From contig NZ_JALBYP010000026.1 in NCBI RefSeq assembly GCF_022678485.1, positions 186,001 to 250,000 on the forward strand: a stretch of 64,000 nucleotides of DNA, in the 5' to 3' direction. Source of the stretch: Aliiroseovarius sediminis. GTDB taxonomy: Bacteria > Pseudomonadota > Alphaproteobacteria > Rhodobacterales > Rhodobacteraceae. Under the pieces are notes generated by a model. The model ran no database searches, was not told the origin of the DNA, and worked only from the letters and a program-made list of their open reading frames with translations. How positions within the stretch are numbered: the stretch's first letter is position 1; every line of letters starts with the position of its first letter. Of the stretch, positions 41,793-49,656 are shown one piece after another. The position numbers and the translations under genes are program-made.

Positions 41793-43124
41793 CTAGCCTG
41801 AAAGGCGGGAGGCCAGCACGTTCTGATCCTCGATCACGCGGGGCAGGTCGATTGTGCTGATCTGCCCAGCACGGACCACCTGCCGCCCTTCGACAAACAG
41901 GTCGCGGACCTGACGCGGGCCGGCCAGAACAAGAGCAGCTGGATCCCAACTGCCCGCGCTTTCCAAACCGGACACATCCCAGATCGCAATATCGGCGCGT
42001 TTGCCGACGGCGATCTGGCCGCAATCGTGACGCCCCAGCACCTCGGCCCCGCCACGGGTGGCGATGCGCAGCGCCTCTCGCGCGCTCATCTTGTCGGCAC
42101 CGTGTGCAACCCGTTGCAACAGCATCGCCTGCCTCGCCTCGTCCATCAGGTTCCCACTGTCATTCGAGGCCGAACCATCCACACCAAGCCCCACCGCGAC
42201 CCCCGCATCCCGCATCTGTCGCACCGGCGCGATTCCCGATCCGAGCCGACAATTCGAACACGGGCAATGCGCAACACCCGTGCGAGTATGCGCGAACAGG
42301 TCAATTTCAGCTGCATCCAGCTTCACGCAATGGGCGTGCCAGACATCGTCGCCAACCCAGCCCAGATCTTCGGCATATTGGCCGGGGCGGCAACCAAACT
42401 GCGCCATGCTATAGGCGATATCCTCGTCATTTTCCGCCAAATGAGTGTGGAGCATCACGCCCTTATCGCGCGCCAGAAGGGCGGCGTCCCGCATCAGGTC
42501 ACGACTGACGGAAAACGGCGAACAGGGCGCAACCCCGACACGCAGCATTGACCCCTCGGACGGGTCGTGAAAGGCGTCGATGACGCGGATGCAATCGTCA
42601 AGGATCGCGGCTTCGCGTTCAACCAAAGCGTCGGGCGGAAGCCCCCCGTCGCTTTCGCCGATCGACATCGCCCCGCGCGTCGGATGAAAGCGCACCCCTA
42701 CCTCACGTGCGCCGTCAATCGTATCCTCAAGCCGTGCGCCGTTAGGGTAAAGATACAGATGATCCGAACTCAACGAGCATCCGGACAGCGCCAATTCGGC
42801 CAGCCCAACCATCGCCGAGACGCGCATTTCATCCGGGCCAAACCGTGACCAGATCGGATACAGCGCCTGAAGCCATCCAAACAACAGCGCATCCTGCCCG
42901 CCCGGCACAGCACGGGTCAGGGTTTGGTAAAGATGATGATGTGTGTTCACCAAGCCCGGTGTTACAACCGCGCGGGCGGCGTCGATTACCTCGCCTTTCG
43001 TGATCAGATCAGGGCCGATTTCTGCGATCACGCCACCCGCGATGCGAATGTCCACCGACGATAACTCGCGCGCAGCATCATCCATCGTCAAAATGGTTGC
43101 TGCGTTTTGAATAAGATATTCCAT
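41793..43124 (-). CDS. 8-oxoguanine deaminase
   Basis: A 443-residue amidohydrolase of the TrzA/GuaD-like group, with VNTHHHLYQTLTRAVPG (metal His pair), HTHLAENDEDIAY, WHAHCVKLDAAEI and GLGVDGSASNDSGNLMDEAR. The last motif together with CPCSNCRLGSGIAPV distinguishes 8-oxoguanine deaminase from guanine and cytosine deaminases. It converts 8-oxoguanine to urate and ammonia, a way to reuse oxidised purines. I start at ATG 43124; the longer frame has no ribosome site. Neighbouring guaD on the other strand supports a purine-salvage locus. Confidence 0.88.
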   Translation of the reverse strand: MEYLIQNAATILTMDDAARELSSVDIRIAGGVIAEIGPDLITKGEVIDAARAVVTPGLVNTHHHLYQTLTRAVPGGQDALLFGWLQALYPIWSRFGPDEMRVSAMVGLAELALSGCSLSSDHLYLYPNGARLEDTIDGAREVGVRFHPTRGAMSIGESDGGLPPDALVEREAAILDDCIRVIDAFHDPSEGSMLRVGVAPCSPFSVSRDLMRDAALLARDKGVMLHTHLAENDEDIAYSMAQFGCRPGQYAEDLGWVGDDVWHAHCVKLDAAEIDLFAHTRTGVAHCPCSNCRLGSGIAPVRQMRDAGVAVGLGVDGSASNDSGNLMDEARQAMLLQRVAHGADKMSAREALRIATRGGAEVLGRHDCGQIAVGKRADIAIWDVSGLESAGSWDPAALVLAGPRQVRDLFVEGRQVVRAGQISTIDLPRVIEDQNVLASRLSG

Positions 43125-43244
43125 GCTGCCTCTTTCCGCCCATTTCGGTGAGACAATTTTGTTGGCGACAGAAAGGGCAAAGGACTCGCGCGTTTTTGCA
43201 GCTTGCCACGAGAGTTCGCGATCACACAACTGCTTTAAGGGCGA

Positions 43245-44051
43245 TCAGGTGCCTGCAAGAACCTCAAGCGCGGCGGCGTGGATTTGGGGATTGGCCGCAG
43301 CGACCGCGCGTCCACCTTGATGAACAGGGCCGCCTTCCCAATTGGTGACGATACCACCTGCGGCTTCGATCACGGCCATCGGGCCCTGGATATCATAGGC
43401 TTGCAAACCAGCCTCGACCACCAGATCAATCTGCCCCGCAGCCACCAACCCATAGGCATAGCAATCCAACCCGTAACGGGTCAGCTTGACCTGGTTGGAC
43501 AGATTGCGGAACGCCTGCCCCTCGGCCTTGGTGCCGACTTCGGGGAATGTGGTGAACAAGATGGCGTCGGACAAGCTGCGCGGCGCGCGGGTGCGCAAGG
43601 GGCGCGACCCGTGCGGGCCGTCAACGTGCGCCTCGCCAAAGCCGCCGATGAACCGCTCGCCAATATAGGGTTGGTCGATGATGCCAAGCTTGGGGCCGTT
43701 ATCGTCCCCCACCGCGATCAGAACCCCCCAAGTGGGCGTGCCAGACAGGAAGGCGCGGGTGCCGTCAATCGGATCAAGAACCCATGTCAGACCACTGTCG
43801 CCCGCCGTCTGCCCAAATTCTTCACCAAGGATAGCGTCACGCGGCCGCGTTCGTGCCAAGACATCACGCATCGCGCGTTCAGCCGCGCGGTCGGCTTCGG
43901 TCACGGGGTCAAAACCAACGCTTAGCTTGTTGTCAGCAAAAAGGTTGTCGGCGCGGAAATAGGGCAACACAGCTTCACGCGCAGCATCTGCCAAAGCCTC
44001 TGCCACGCGTACCAATTCCTGTTTCGTGTCTGTGTCCAAATCAGCCACCAC
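43245..44051 (-). CDS. hisN: Inositol monophosphatase-family phosphatase, HisN-like
   Basis: A 268-residue Mg2+-dependent phosphatase. Metal-site motifs: GFDPVTEADRAAE, LGEEFGQ, and WVLDPIDGTRAFLSGTPTWGVLIA (DPIDGT is invariant), plus the C-terminal YDIQGPMAVIEAAGG with the last Asp. The RAFLSGTPTWG segment is typical of histidinol-phosphate phosphatases (HisN) in alphaproteobacteria rather than of inositol phosphatases. It starts with GTG 44051. No other his gene is near, so the HisN role rests on the sequence group. Confidence 0.82.
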   Translation of the reverse strand: MVADLDTDTKQELVRVAEALADAAREAVLPYFRADNLFADNKLSVGFDPVTEADRAAERAMRDVLARTRPRDAILGEEFGQTAGDSGLTWVLDPIDGTRAFLSGTPTWGVLIAVGDDNGPKLGIIDQPYIGERFIGGFGEAHVDGPHGSRPLRTRAPRSLSDAILFTTFPEVGTKAEGQAFRNLSNQVKLTRYGLDCYAYGLVAAGQIDLVVEAGLQAYDIQGPMAVIEAAGGIVTNWEGGPVHQGGRAVAAANPQIHAAALEVLAGT

Positions 44052-44109
44052 TAAATCCCGCGCCCTGCTTCAACCGCGCGGTAGCAGGGCAGGTCGCCCG
44101 GCGTCAAGA

Positions 44110-44478
44110 TCAGGCGACGTCTGACAAGACACGCGCCAGTTCAAACAGCCGGCGGCGCTGGTTGTCCGGAATGGCATAATAGCTGCGCACAAGCTCCAAT
44201 GCTTCCTTGTCCGCCAGAATGTCGCTAGGCAACGCATTTTGCGTTTCAGCGTCAGGTTTGCTTTCCAGACCTTCGAAGAAGAAGCTGACCGGCACTGACA
44301 GAGCAGCAGCAATATCCCACAGCCGGGATGCGGACACACGGTTCATACCGGTTTCATATTTCTGAATCTGCTGGAACTTGATCCCAACCTTTTCAGCCAA
44401 TTGCTGCTGCGTCATTCCCACCATCCACCGGCGGTGACGAACGCGCTTACCAACATGGACATCCACTGGATGTTTCAT
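44110..44478 (-). CDS. XRE family transcriptional regulator
   Basis: A 122-residue DNA-binding protein. The Cro/C1-type helix-turn-helix spans about residues 10-65 (GKRVRHRRWMVGMTQQQLAEKVGIKFQQIQKYETG, with recognition helix KFQQIQKYE). A short C-terminal domain (SDILADKEALELVRSYYAIPDNQRRRLFELARVL) is typical of a compact alphaproteobacterial subgroup whose members often control cell-envelope or stress functions. GAGGAG precedes ATG 44478. The long upstream gap suggests complex control, possibly autoregulation through the palindrome at 44651. The target is unknown. Confidence 0.88.
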   Translation of the reverse strand: MKHPVDVHVGKRVRHRRWMVGMTQQQLAEKVGIKFQQIQKYETGMNRVSASRLWDIAAALSVPVSFFFEGLESKPDAETQNALPSDILADKEALELVRSYYAIPDNQRRRLFELARVLSDVA

Positions 44479-44797
44479 TCAACCACTCCTCGTTACTAGC
44501 TTGGATTACGCAACCAATGATCACGCGACGGCGTTGTCGCTCAACCTGTCTTTTTGGTCAGCTTTACTGCTAAGAACTAAAAACCATTTAATATCAGCTT
44601 GATAAGAAGAATTTTCCGCATTTTTCAGACCTCTACCAATGCGAAAGCCAGTGTTATCTTAACACACGCTACAGGAGATTAGCAGTGTTCTTTGCATTTT
44701 GCAACTACACAACGTGAGCGCGAACTAATGATTCTGCACTATCCTCCTCGATTCTCGACCCAAGAACAGATACTGATTTCTCAAAAAAGGAGGTTCA
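44479..44797. promoter_or_regulatory. AT-rich divergent region with a palindrome
   Basis: A 319-base gene-free gap between the XRE regulator and the quinone oxidoreductase gene. It is AT-rich between about 44550 and 44690 and holds a perfect inverted repeat GTGTTA-TCT-TAACAC (44651-44665). A strong ribosome site (AAGGAGGT) precedes the oxidoreductase start. The palindrome is a candidate operator for the XRE protein. No RNA gene is seen. Confidence 0.5.
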
Positions 44798-45769
44798 ATG
44801 AAAACCTTTCGCGTCACAGATTTCAACCAGCCCGCGCAGCTGACTGACGCCCCAGCTCCGAAGCCGGCGCAGGGGCAGGCCTTGATTGATATCCGCGCCT
44901 GCGGGTTGAATTTCGCAGACCTTCTGATGGCCAAGGGCACCTATCAGGACACGCCGCCGCCCCCTTTTTCGCTGGGTATGGAACCTGCGGGCATCGTCAC
45001 TGCCCTTGGTCCTGACACAAAAGGTCCGACACCGGGAACGCGGGTCGCCGTATTTTCGGGCCGCGACGGCCTGGCAGAGCAAGGCGTTTTCGATGCCGAC
45101 CGCTGTCTGCCCCTGCCTGACAAGATGAACTTCACGGAAGCCGCCGCCTTTCAGATCGCCTATGGCACCAGTCACGTCGCGCTGGATCACAAGGCCAGGT
45201 TGCAGCCGGGCGAAACCCTTCTGGTGCTAGGTGCGGCAGGAGGCGTTGGACTGACTGCGGTCGAGATCGGCAAACTGATGGGTGCGCGGGTCATCGCCTG
45301 CGCACGTGGTGCCGACAAGCTGGCAATCTGCCAGCGCGCCGGGGCGGACCACCTGATCAACACGGACACGCAAGATATCAGGGCCGAGGTCAAGGCACTG
45401 GGTGGCGCCGATGTTGTCTATGACGCAATCGGCGGTGCGCAGTTTGACGCGGCCTTCCGCGCCTGCAATCCCGAGGCGCGCATCCTGTTGATCGGTTTCG
45501 CCAGCGGCGACCTTCCTGACGTGCGGCCCAACCACATGCTTGTAAAGAACATCTCGCTTATCGGCCTTTACTGGGGGGGGTATCTGAAATTTCGACCACA
45601 AGTGTTGACCGACAGCTTACGTCAACTGCTTGCATGGTATGGCGAAGGGAAGATCAAACCGCATGTAAGCCACACCCTGCCACTGGACCACGCCACTGAC
45701 GCGCTGGACCTTCTGCGCCAGCGCAAATCAACCGGCAAGGTGGTTGTGACGATGAACCCATCATCCTGA
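44798..45769 (+). CDS. NADPH:quinone oxidoreductase family protein
   Basis: A 323-residue MDR-superfamily enzyme without zinc-binding cysteines. An N-terminal GroES-like domain (LNFADLLMAKGTYQDTPPPPFSLGMEPAG) is followed by a Rossmann domain with GAAGGVGLTAVEIGKLMGARVIACARG (about residues 145-171; the AAGGVG motif is typical of QOR/zeta-crystallin types). These enzymes reduce quinones or enones using NADPH. The neighbour upstream is a divergent XRE regulator. The substrate is unknown. Confidence 0.9.
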   Translation: MKTFRVTDFNQPAQLTDAPAPKPAQGQALIDIRACGLNFADLLMAKGTYQDTPPPPFSLGMEPAGIVTALGPDTKGPTPGTRVAVFSGRDGLAEQGVFDADRCLPLPDKMNFTEAAAFQIAYGTSHVALDHKARLQPGETLLVLGAAGGVGLTAVEIGKLMGARVIACARGADKLAICQRAGADHLINTDTQDIRAEVKALGGADVVYDAIGGAQFDAAFRACNPEARILLIGFASGDLPDVRPNHMLVKNISLIGLYWGGYLKFRPQVLTDSLRQLLAWYGEGKIKPHVSHTLPLDHATDALDLLRQRKSTGKVVVTMNPSS

Positions 45770-45879
45770 CGAATTTGCGCGGTTATTCTACTTGAAAAAC
45801 ACCTCGCGCTTACCGATATTAAGCCCGAGTGTGGTGTCCACTTGGGCTCCGCAACTGATATTTCTTGCTGGAGGACTAG

Positions 45880-46653
45880 ATGGCTGAATTTGACACGATC
45901 CGCACAGGTGTAGGCACACGTGCTGCGATCGATGAAGGGCTTCGAGCCCACATGAACAAGGTCTATGGGCTAATGTCCGTTGGCCTTCTGATCACCGCGC
46001 TGGCCAGCTGGGCCATCGCCGGTCTTGCTGTAACCACAGATCCGACCGGCGCGACCGCCGCGATCCGCGAAGGTCAGTATCTGACTGGTCTGGGTCAGGC
46101 GATCTACATGTCGCCGCTGAAGTGGGTCATTATGTTTGCCCCTCTTGGGATGGTTTTTGCCTTTGGCGCGGCCATCAACCGGCTATCTGCGGCTGGCGCG
46201 CAGCTGTTCTTCTATGCCTTTGCCGTTCTGATGGGGCTATCGATCAGCTCGATCTTCTTGGTCTTTACCGGCGTGTCGATCGTGCAGACGTTCCTGATTA
46301 CCGCCATCGCGTTTGCGGGGCTTAGCCTGTATGGTTACACCACCAAACGCGACCTTGGTCCGATGGGTGCGTTCCTGATCATGGGTCTGATCGGCCTGAT
46401 TGTGGCATCGATCGTCAACATCTTCATCGGCAGTTCGATGATGCATTTCGCGATCTCGGTGATCGGTGTGCTGATCTTCGCGGGCCTGACGGCCTATGAC
46501 ACGCAGCGGATCAAGACCGATTACATCGCCCACGCGCAATCCATGGACAGCGACTGGTTGGCGAAATCCGCGATCATGGGCGCGCTGAGCCTGTATCTGG
46601 ACTTCATCAACCTGTTCATGTTCCTGCTGCAATTCCTGGGCAACCGCGAATAA
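45880..46653 (+). CDS. Bax inhibitor-1/YccA family membrane protein
   Basis: A 257-residue inner-membrane protein with seven predicted helices and the BI-1 signature region LNKVYGLMSVGL-like MNKVYGLMSVGLLITALASW (about residues 25-44). SMMHFAISVIGVLIFAGLTAYDTQRIKTDY near the C-terminus has the conserved Asp pair region (AYDTQ) that acts as a pH-sensitive calcium-leak gate in characterised homologues. YccA in E. coli modulates FtsH. AGGAGGACTAG-type sequence (GGAGGA) precedes ATG 45880. It is followed by a terminator. Confidence 0.93.
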   Translation: MAEFDTIRTGVGTRAAIDEGLRAHMNKVYGLMSVGLLITALASWAIAGLAVTTDPTGATAAIREGQYLTGLGQAIYMSPLKWVIMFAPLGMVFAFGAAINRLSAAGAQLFFYAFAVLMGLSISSIFLVFTGVSIVQTFLITAIAFAGLSLYGYTTKRDLGPMGAFLIMGLIGLIVASIVNIFIGSSMMHFAISVIGVLIFAGLTAYDTQRIKTDYIAHAQSMDSDWLAKSAIMGALSLYLDFINLFMFLLQFLGNRE

Positions 46654-46674
46654 GCAGCCAAGATACTAAACAAC

Positions 46675-46704
46675 AAAGGCCGGTCCAATGGGGCCGGCCT
46701 TTTT
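46675..46704 (+). terminator. Terminator of the BI-1 gene
   Basis: AAAGGCCGG...CCGGCCTTT stem with additional GTCC/GGGG pairing, then T5, 21 bases after the stop. The next gene (SGNH hydrolase) has its ribosome site just downstream. Confidence 0.85.
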
Positions 46705-46718
46705 CATGGAAGGTGTTG

Positions 46719-47408
46719 ATGGCAGACCGGATACTGAAATTTGCCTTGGCGCCTGTGCTGGTGGCGCAAGCCTTGCGGGTGCGCAAGACAGCGGCCAGCT
46801 TGCCCGAACCACCCGGCGCGCGGGCGGGCCGCACAGGCAAGGGGCCACCCCTGCGCCTTGCCATCCTGGGCGATTCGTCTGCCGCCGGGGTTGGCGCGAG
46901 GCACCAGAGCGAAGCTCTTTCAGGTCGTTTGACTGAACTGCTGGCATCCCACTACGCGCTGGACTGGTCGCTTCATGCGCGCACCGGCGCGACCACAAAA
47001 TCAGTGCTGCGCAAATGGCCCGGCGGGCTTCAGACGTTGGACATCGCCATCATCATCCTTGGCGTCAATGACGTCACCCGACAGGTGCCCCTGCGCCGCC
47101 TTCTGGCCCAACGCGAACAGCTTTATGCACGGTTGCAACGCGACCACGGCGCCATGCGTGTGCTGGCGACAGGTGTGCCACCTTTGGCCGATTTTCCATT
47201 GCTGCCCGCCCCCCTGCGTCATGTGCTGGGGCATCAAGCCCGGCGGTATGACGCGGCCTTGTCACAGCAGGCAAAGGAATTAGGCGTTGAATACCTGCCA
47301 TTCAACTTGTCACTGGACCCTGACATGATGGCAGCAGACGGGTTTCACCCCGGCCCGACCGCTTATCGCCACTTTGCCGATATTCTGTTTCGCCAGATCC
47401 AACGCTAA
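46719..47408 (+). CDS. SGNH/GDSL hydrolase family esterase
   Basis: A 229-residue hydrolase. Block I is AILGDSSAAGVGA (GDS serine nucleophile near residue 50), block III LGVND (about 115-119), and block V DGFHPGPTAYRHFA, with the Asp and His of the triad near the C-terminus. An N-terminal hydrophobic/basic stretch (ILKFALAPVLVAQALRVRK) may be a membrane anchor. I take ATG 46719, with GGAAGG upstream. Members cut acyl esters of lipids, polysaccharides or proteins. The substrate is unknown. Confidence 0.88.
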   Translation: MADRILKFALAPVLVAQALRVRKTAASLPEPPGARAGRTGKGPPLRLAILGDSSAAGVGARHQSEALSGRLTELLASHYALDWSLHARTGATTKSVLRKWPGGLQTLDIAIIILGVNDVTRQVPLRRLLAQREQLYARLQRDHGAMRVLATGVPPLADFPLLPAPLRHVLGHQARRYDAALSQQAKELGVEYLPFNLSLDPDMMAADGFHPGPTAYRHFADILFRQIQR

Positions 47409-47411
47409 CAA

Positions 47412-47440
47412 ACGAAAAGGCCGCGCCCAACGGCACGGCC
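47412..47440 (-). terminator. Terminator downstream of rpmG
   Basis: On the reverse strand GGCCGTGCC, GTTG loop, GGCGCGGCC (nine base pairs, one G-U) followed by TTTTCGTTTGTT. It lies 27 bases after the rpmG stop. Confidence 0.85.
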
Positions 47441-47467
47441 CATTCAAACAGTCGAAAGGGATCAAGC

Positions 47468-47635
47468 TTACTTGATCTTACCTTCCTTATACTCAACGTG
47501 CTTGCGCACAACCGGGTCGTACTTTTTTACAACCATTTTCTCGGTCATGGTGCGAGCGTTTTTCTTGGTCACATAGAAGTGGCCGGTATCCGCGGTCGAG
47601 TTCAGGCGGATTTTGATAGTGGTCGGCTTCGCCAT
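47468..47635 (-). CDS. rpmG: 50S ribosomal protein L33
   Basis: A 55-residue basic ribosomal protein: [20 protein letters not shown] followed by [14 protein letters not shown] and [19 protein letters not shown]. This is the cysteine-free L33 form, without zinc-ribbon cysteines, so it works without zinc as in most alphaproteobacteria. It binds near the E-site of the large subunit. ATG 47635 with GAGGAGCTGA upstream. It stands alone with its own terminator. Confidence 0.97.
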   Translation of the reverse strand: MAKPTTIKIRLNSTADTGHFYVTKKNARTMTEKMVVKKYDPVVRKHVEYKEGKIK

Positions 47636-47789
47636 GTCGTCAGCTCCTCATCGGGTGGGCGCACCCCGCCCGGGTAAATCTCTGGAACCCGCCTTTTACC
47701 GCCATTGGCCCCCGAGTCAACAGCCAATCGGGAAATTCGCGCGGCTTCGTGCAGGCAGTGCGGGTCAGTGCCTAAAAGGCGCGAAAATA

Positions 47790-48184
47790 TATGCGCGGAT
47801 GGCCTGTAAGCCGGATTCTGTCCAGGTGTTGCCACCGTGGATGACCATTCCTCTAGGATGCCTGTTACCAGACACCTCAAGCTGCCAACCCGGACCTTTG
47901 GGCCAAGACAGCCCTGAGGTTTCCCCCGCAAGATCCCTATTTGGCATTGCTCCCGGTGGGGCTTGCCGTGCCGCCCTTGTTGCCAAGCGCGCGGTGGGCT
48001 CTTACCCCACCGTTTCACCCTCACCTGCGACAGGCGCAGGCAGTTTGTTTTCTGTGGCGCTTTCCCTCGGGTTTCCCCGGCCGGGCATTACCCGGCACCG
48101 TTGCCTTGTGGAGTCCGGACTTTCCTCGCGCCCAGAAAATGCAAGCATCTCTACGACCCGCGGTCATCCAGCCATCCGCGCATA
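47790..48184 (-). ncRNA. rnpB: RNase P RNA component (class A)
   Basis: About 395 bases on the reverse strand. Universal elements are present: GAGGAAAGTCCGGACTCCAC near the 5' side (+ strand 48108-48127) and ACAGAATCCGGCTTACAGGCC near the 3' end (+ strand about 47801-47821), with the P1 helix formed by GCGCGGATGGC at the 5' end and GGCCATCCGCGC at the 3' end. It is the catalytic RNA that trims the 5' leader of tRNA precursors. Boundaries are set from the P1 helix and could be off by a few bases. It lies between rpmG and the amidase gene and overlaps no real CDS. Confidence 0.95.
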
Positions 48185-48191
48185 GGTCGAC

Positions 48192-48878
48192 TTAGGCGCT
48201 GGGTGCAGGCGCGTCAACGGGGAAGCGGGTGGCAAGATTGGTGATAATGCCCATGTCGCGCGCATCCAGCGAACCACGCGCCCATGGGCGAAAGCGTTGG
48301 CGCATTGCGTCCAGAACCGTCGCAACACCCGTTTCGGTGGGGTACCCAAAGCTGGCTGCGCGCCGCAGGAAGGCAGCATCATCCGGTGCGGTGTCCTTGA
48401 TTTCAGGCCAAACGCCCAGCCCTTGCCGCGACAGCCGCAGCCACGGAAACCGCCGTCCGGGGTCGGTTTTGCGATCTGGCGCCATGTCGCTGTGCCCGAT
48501 CACACTTTCGGGCGGGATCGAGCAACGCTTCATGACGATTGGCAACAGCCGCTCAAGCTGCGCCAGTTGCGGTTCGCTGAAGGGCGAGGCACCGTCATTG
48601 TCGATCTCAATCCCGATCGAGCGCGAGTTGATGTCCCCCTGCCCCCGCCACATACCAGCGCCCGCGTGCCAAGCGCGCATTTCTTCCTCGACCAGCAGAA
48701 AAACACGTCCGTCACGATGGAGGAGATAGTGGGCCGAAACCTCGTGTTCCGGCGCACAAAGCCGCGCCAACGCCTCGTCCGGGTCGGGCATGGCGGTATA
48801 GTGAAGGACGATAAGCGAGGGCTGCAAGCCATCCCGACGTGGGCCAAAATTCGGGGATGGGCAGCGGATGATTTCCAC
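48192..48878 (-). CDS. N-acetylmuramoyl-L-alanine amidase (Amidase_2, AmiD-like)
   Basis: A 228-residue zinc amidase that cuts the bond between MurNAc and the peptide stem. The Amidase_2 fold motifs: LIVLHYTAMPDPDEALARL (first zinc His), EVSAHYLLHRDG, AWHAGAGMWRGQGDINSRSIGIEI (second region), and VIGHSDMAPDRKTDPGRRFPW, which holds the last His and the Asp/Lys of the active site. No signal peptide is evident, so it may act in the cytoplasm on recycled muropeptides, as AmpD does. GTG 48878 follows directly on the stop of the upstream lipoprotein gene. Confidence 0.9.
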   Translation of the reverse strand: MEIIRCPSPNFGPRRDGLQPSLIVLHYTAMPDPDEALARLCAPEHEVSAHYLLHRDGRVFLLVEEEMRAWHAGAGMWRGQGDINSRSIGIEIDNDGASPFSEPQLAQLERLLPIVMKRCSIPPESVIGHSDMAPDRKTDPGRRFPWLRLSRQGLGVWPEIKDTAPDDAAFLRRAASFGYPTETGVATVLDAMRQRFRPWARGSLDARDMGIITNLATRFPVDAPAPSA

Positions 48879-49613
48879 CTATTCGCCCGAGACAGTCTCG
48901 TCCGAGATATTCAGGGTGTCCCCCGGCAGCGGGGCCGGTTCGCTAACAGCAGGTTGTTCTTCGGTCACGATGCCCACTGCCTCAAGGTCAGCCTTGCTGA
49001 TGCCAGAATCTTCGACCACGGTCGTATCTTCGGCGACACTGCGGGCGGTGCGGAAGGGCGCCGGATTCCAGCCACAAGCGAACCCATCACCATCCGGGTC
49101 AAGGCCGTGCTTGTCACGTTTTGGGCCGCCGGCCTCCAGAAAAGCGATCTGTGCGAAATCAGCGGATGTATAGCGCGCGCAATTGCGTTGCGCGCGCGCC
49201 TCGCCCGATAGGGCCGAGCGAGAATAGATCGACTGCCCAACCGAATTACTGGACGACAGCGCGTATTCCACCACGGACACCGAATTGTCGTTCGGGCGAT
49301 CGGGCACCGCGACGACCTCGGCCTGCTGATAGGCGGCCTGATAGTTTTCGATGCGCTGCGCGTCGCTTTCGATGCTTTCACGCGCAGCTACGGCGCTGAA
49401 ATCCTGTTCATCGGAAATTGCGGCGGACACGGGCGCGCCTCCATCCAACGGCTGGCTGGACACCGCGCTGCCTTCGATCATCGTTGACAGCGGCGCGCCG
49501 GTCGCAGTTCCCGCGTTTGGCGGCGCGACATTCGCAGGCGACCGGCTGTCCGGCGCATTGCTGACACAAGCCGACAGGGACGCGACGGCGACAAAACCCA
49601 TTAGATAGCGCAT
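48879..49613 (-). CDS. Lipoprotein with an Excalibur-like C-terminal domain
   Basis: A 244-residue predicted lipoprotein. The signal sequence MRYLMGFVAVASLSACVSN contains a lipobox (LSAC), so Cys16 should carry the lipid anchor. A long Ser/Ala/Pro-rich linker follows. Residues about 155-200 contain CARYTSADFAQIAFLEAGGP and then a DKHGLDPDGDGFAC stretch, which resembles the calcium-binding Excalibur motif (DxDxDGxxC). An acidic tail follows. I start at ATG 49613 with AAGAGGG upstream. Its stop abuts the amidase start, so a joint cell-wall role is plausible. The exact function is unknown. Confidence 0.75.
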   Translation of the reverse strand: MRYLMGFVAVASLSACVSNAPDSRSPANVAPPNAGTATGAPLSTMIEGSAVSSQPLDGGAPVSAAISDEQDFSAVAARESIESDAQRIENYQAAYQQAEVVAVPDRPNDNSVSVVEYALSSSNSVGQSIYSRSALSGEARAQRNCARYTSADFAQIAFLEAGGPKRDKHGLDPDGDGFACGWNPAPFRTARSVAEDTTVVEDSGISKADLEAVGIVTEEQPAVSEPAPLPGDTLNISDETVSGE

Positions 49614-49656
49614 AGAACCCTCTTTCCCAGCAGCCATATTGGTTGGTCCGCGTGGA

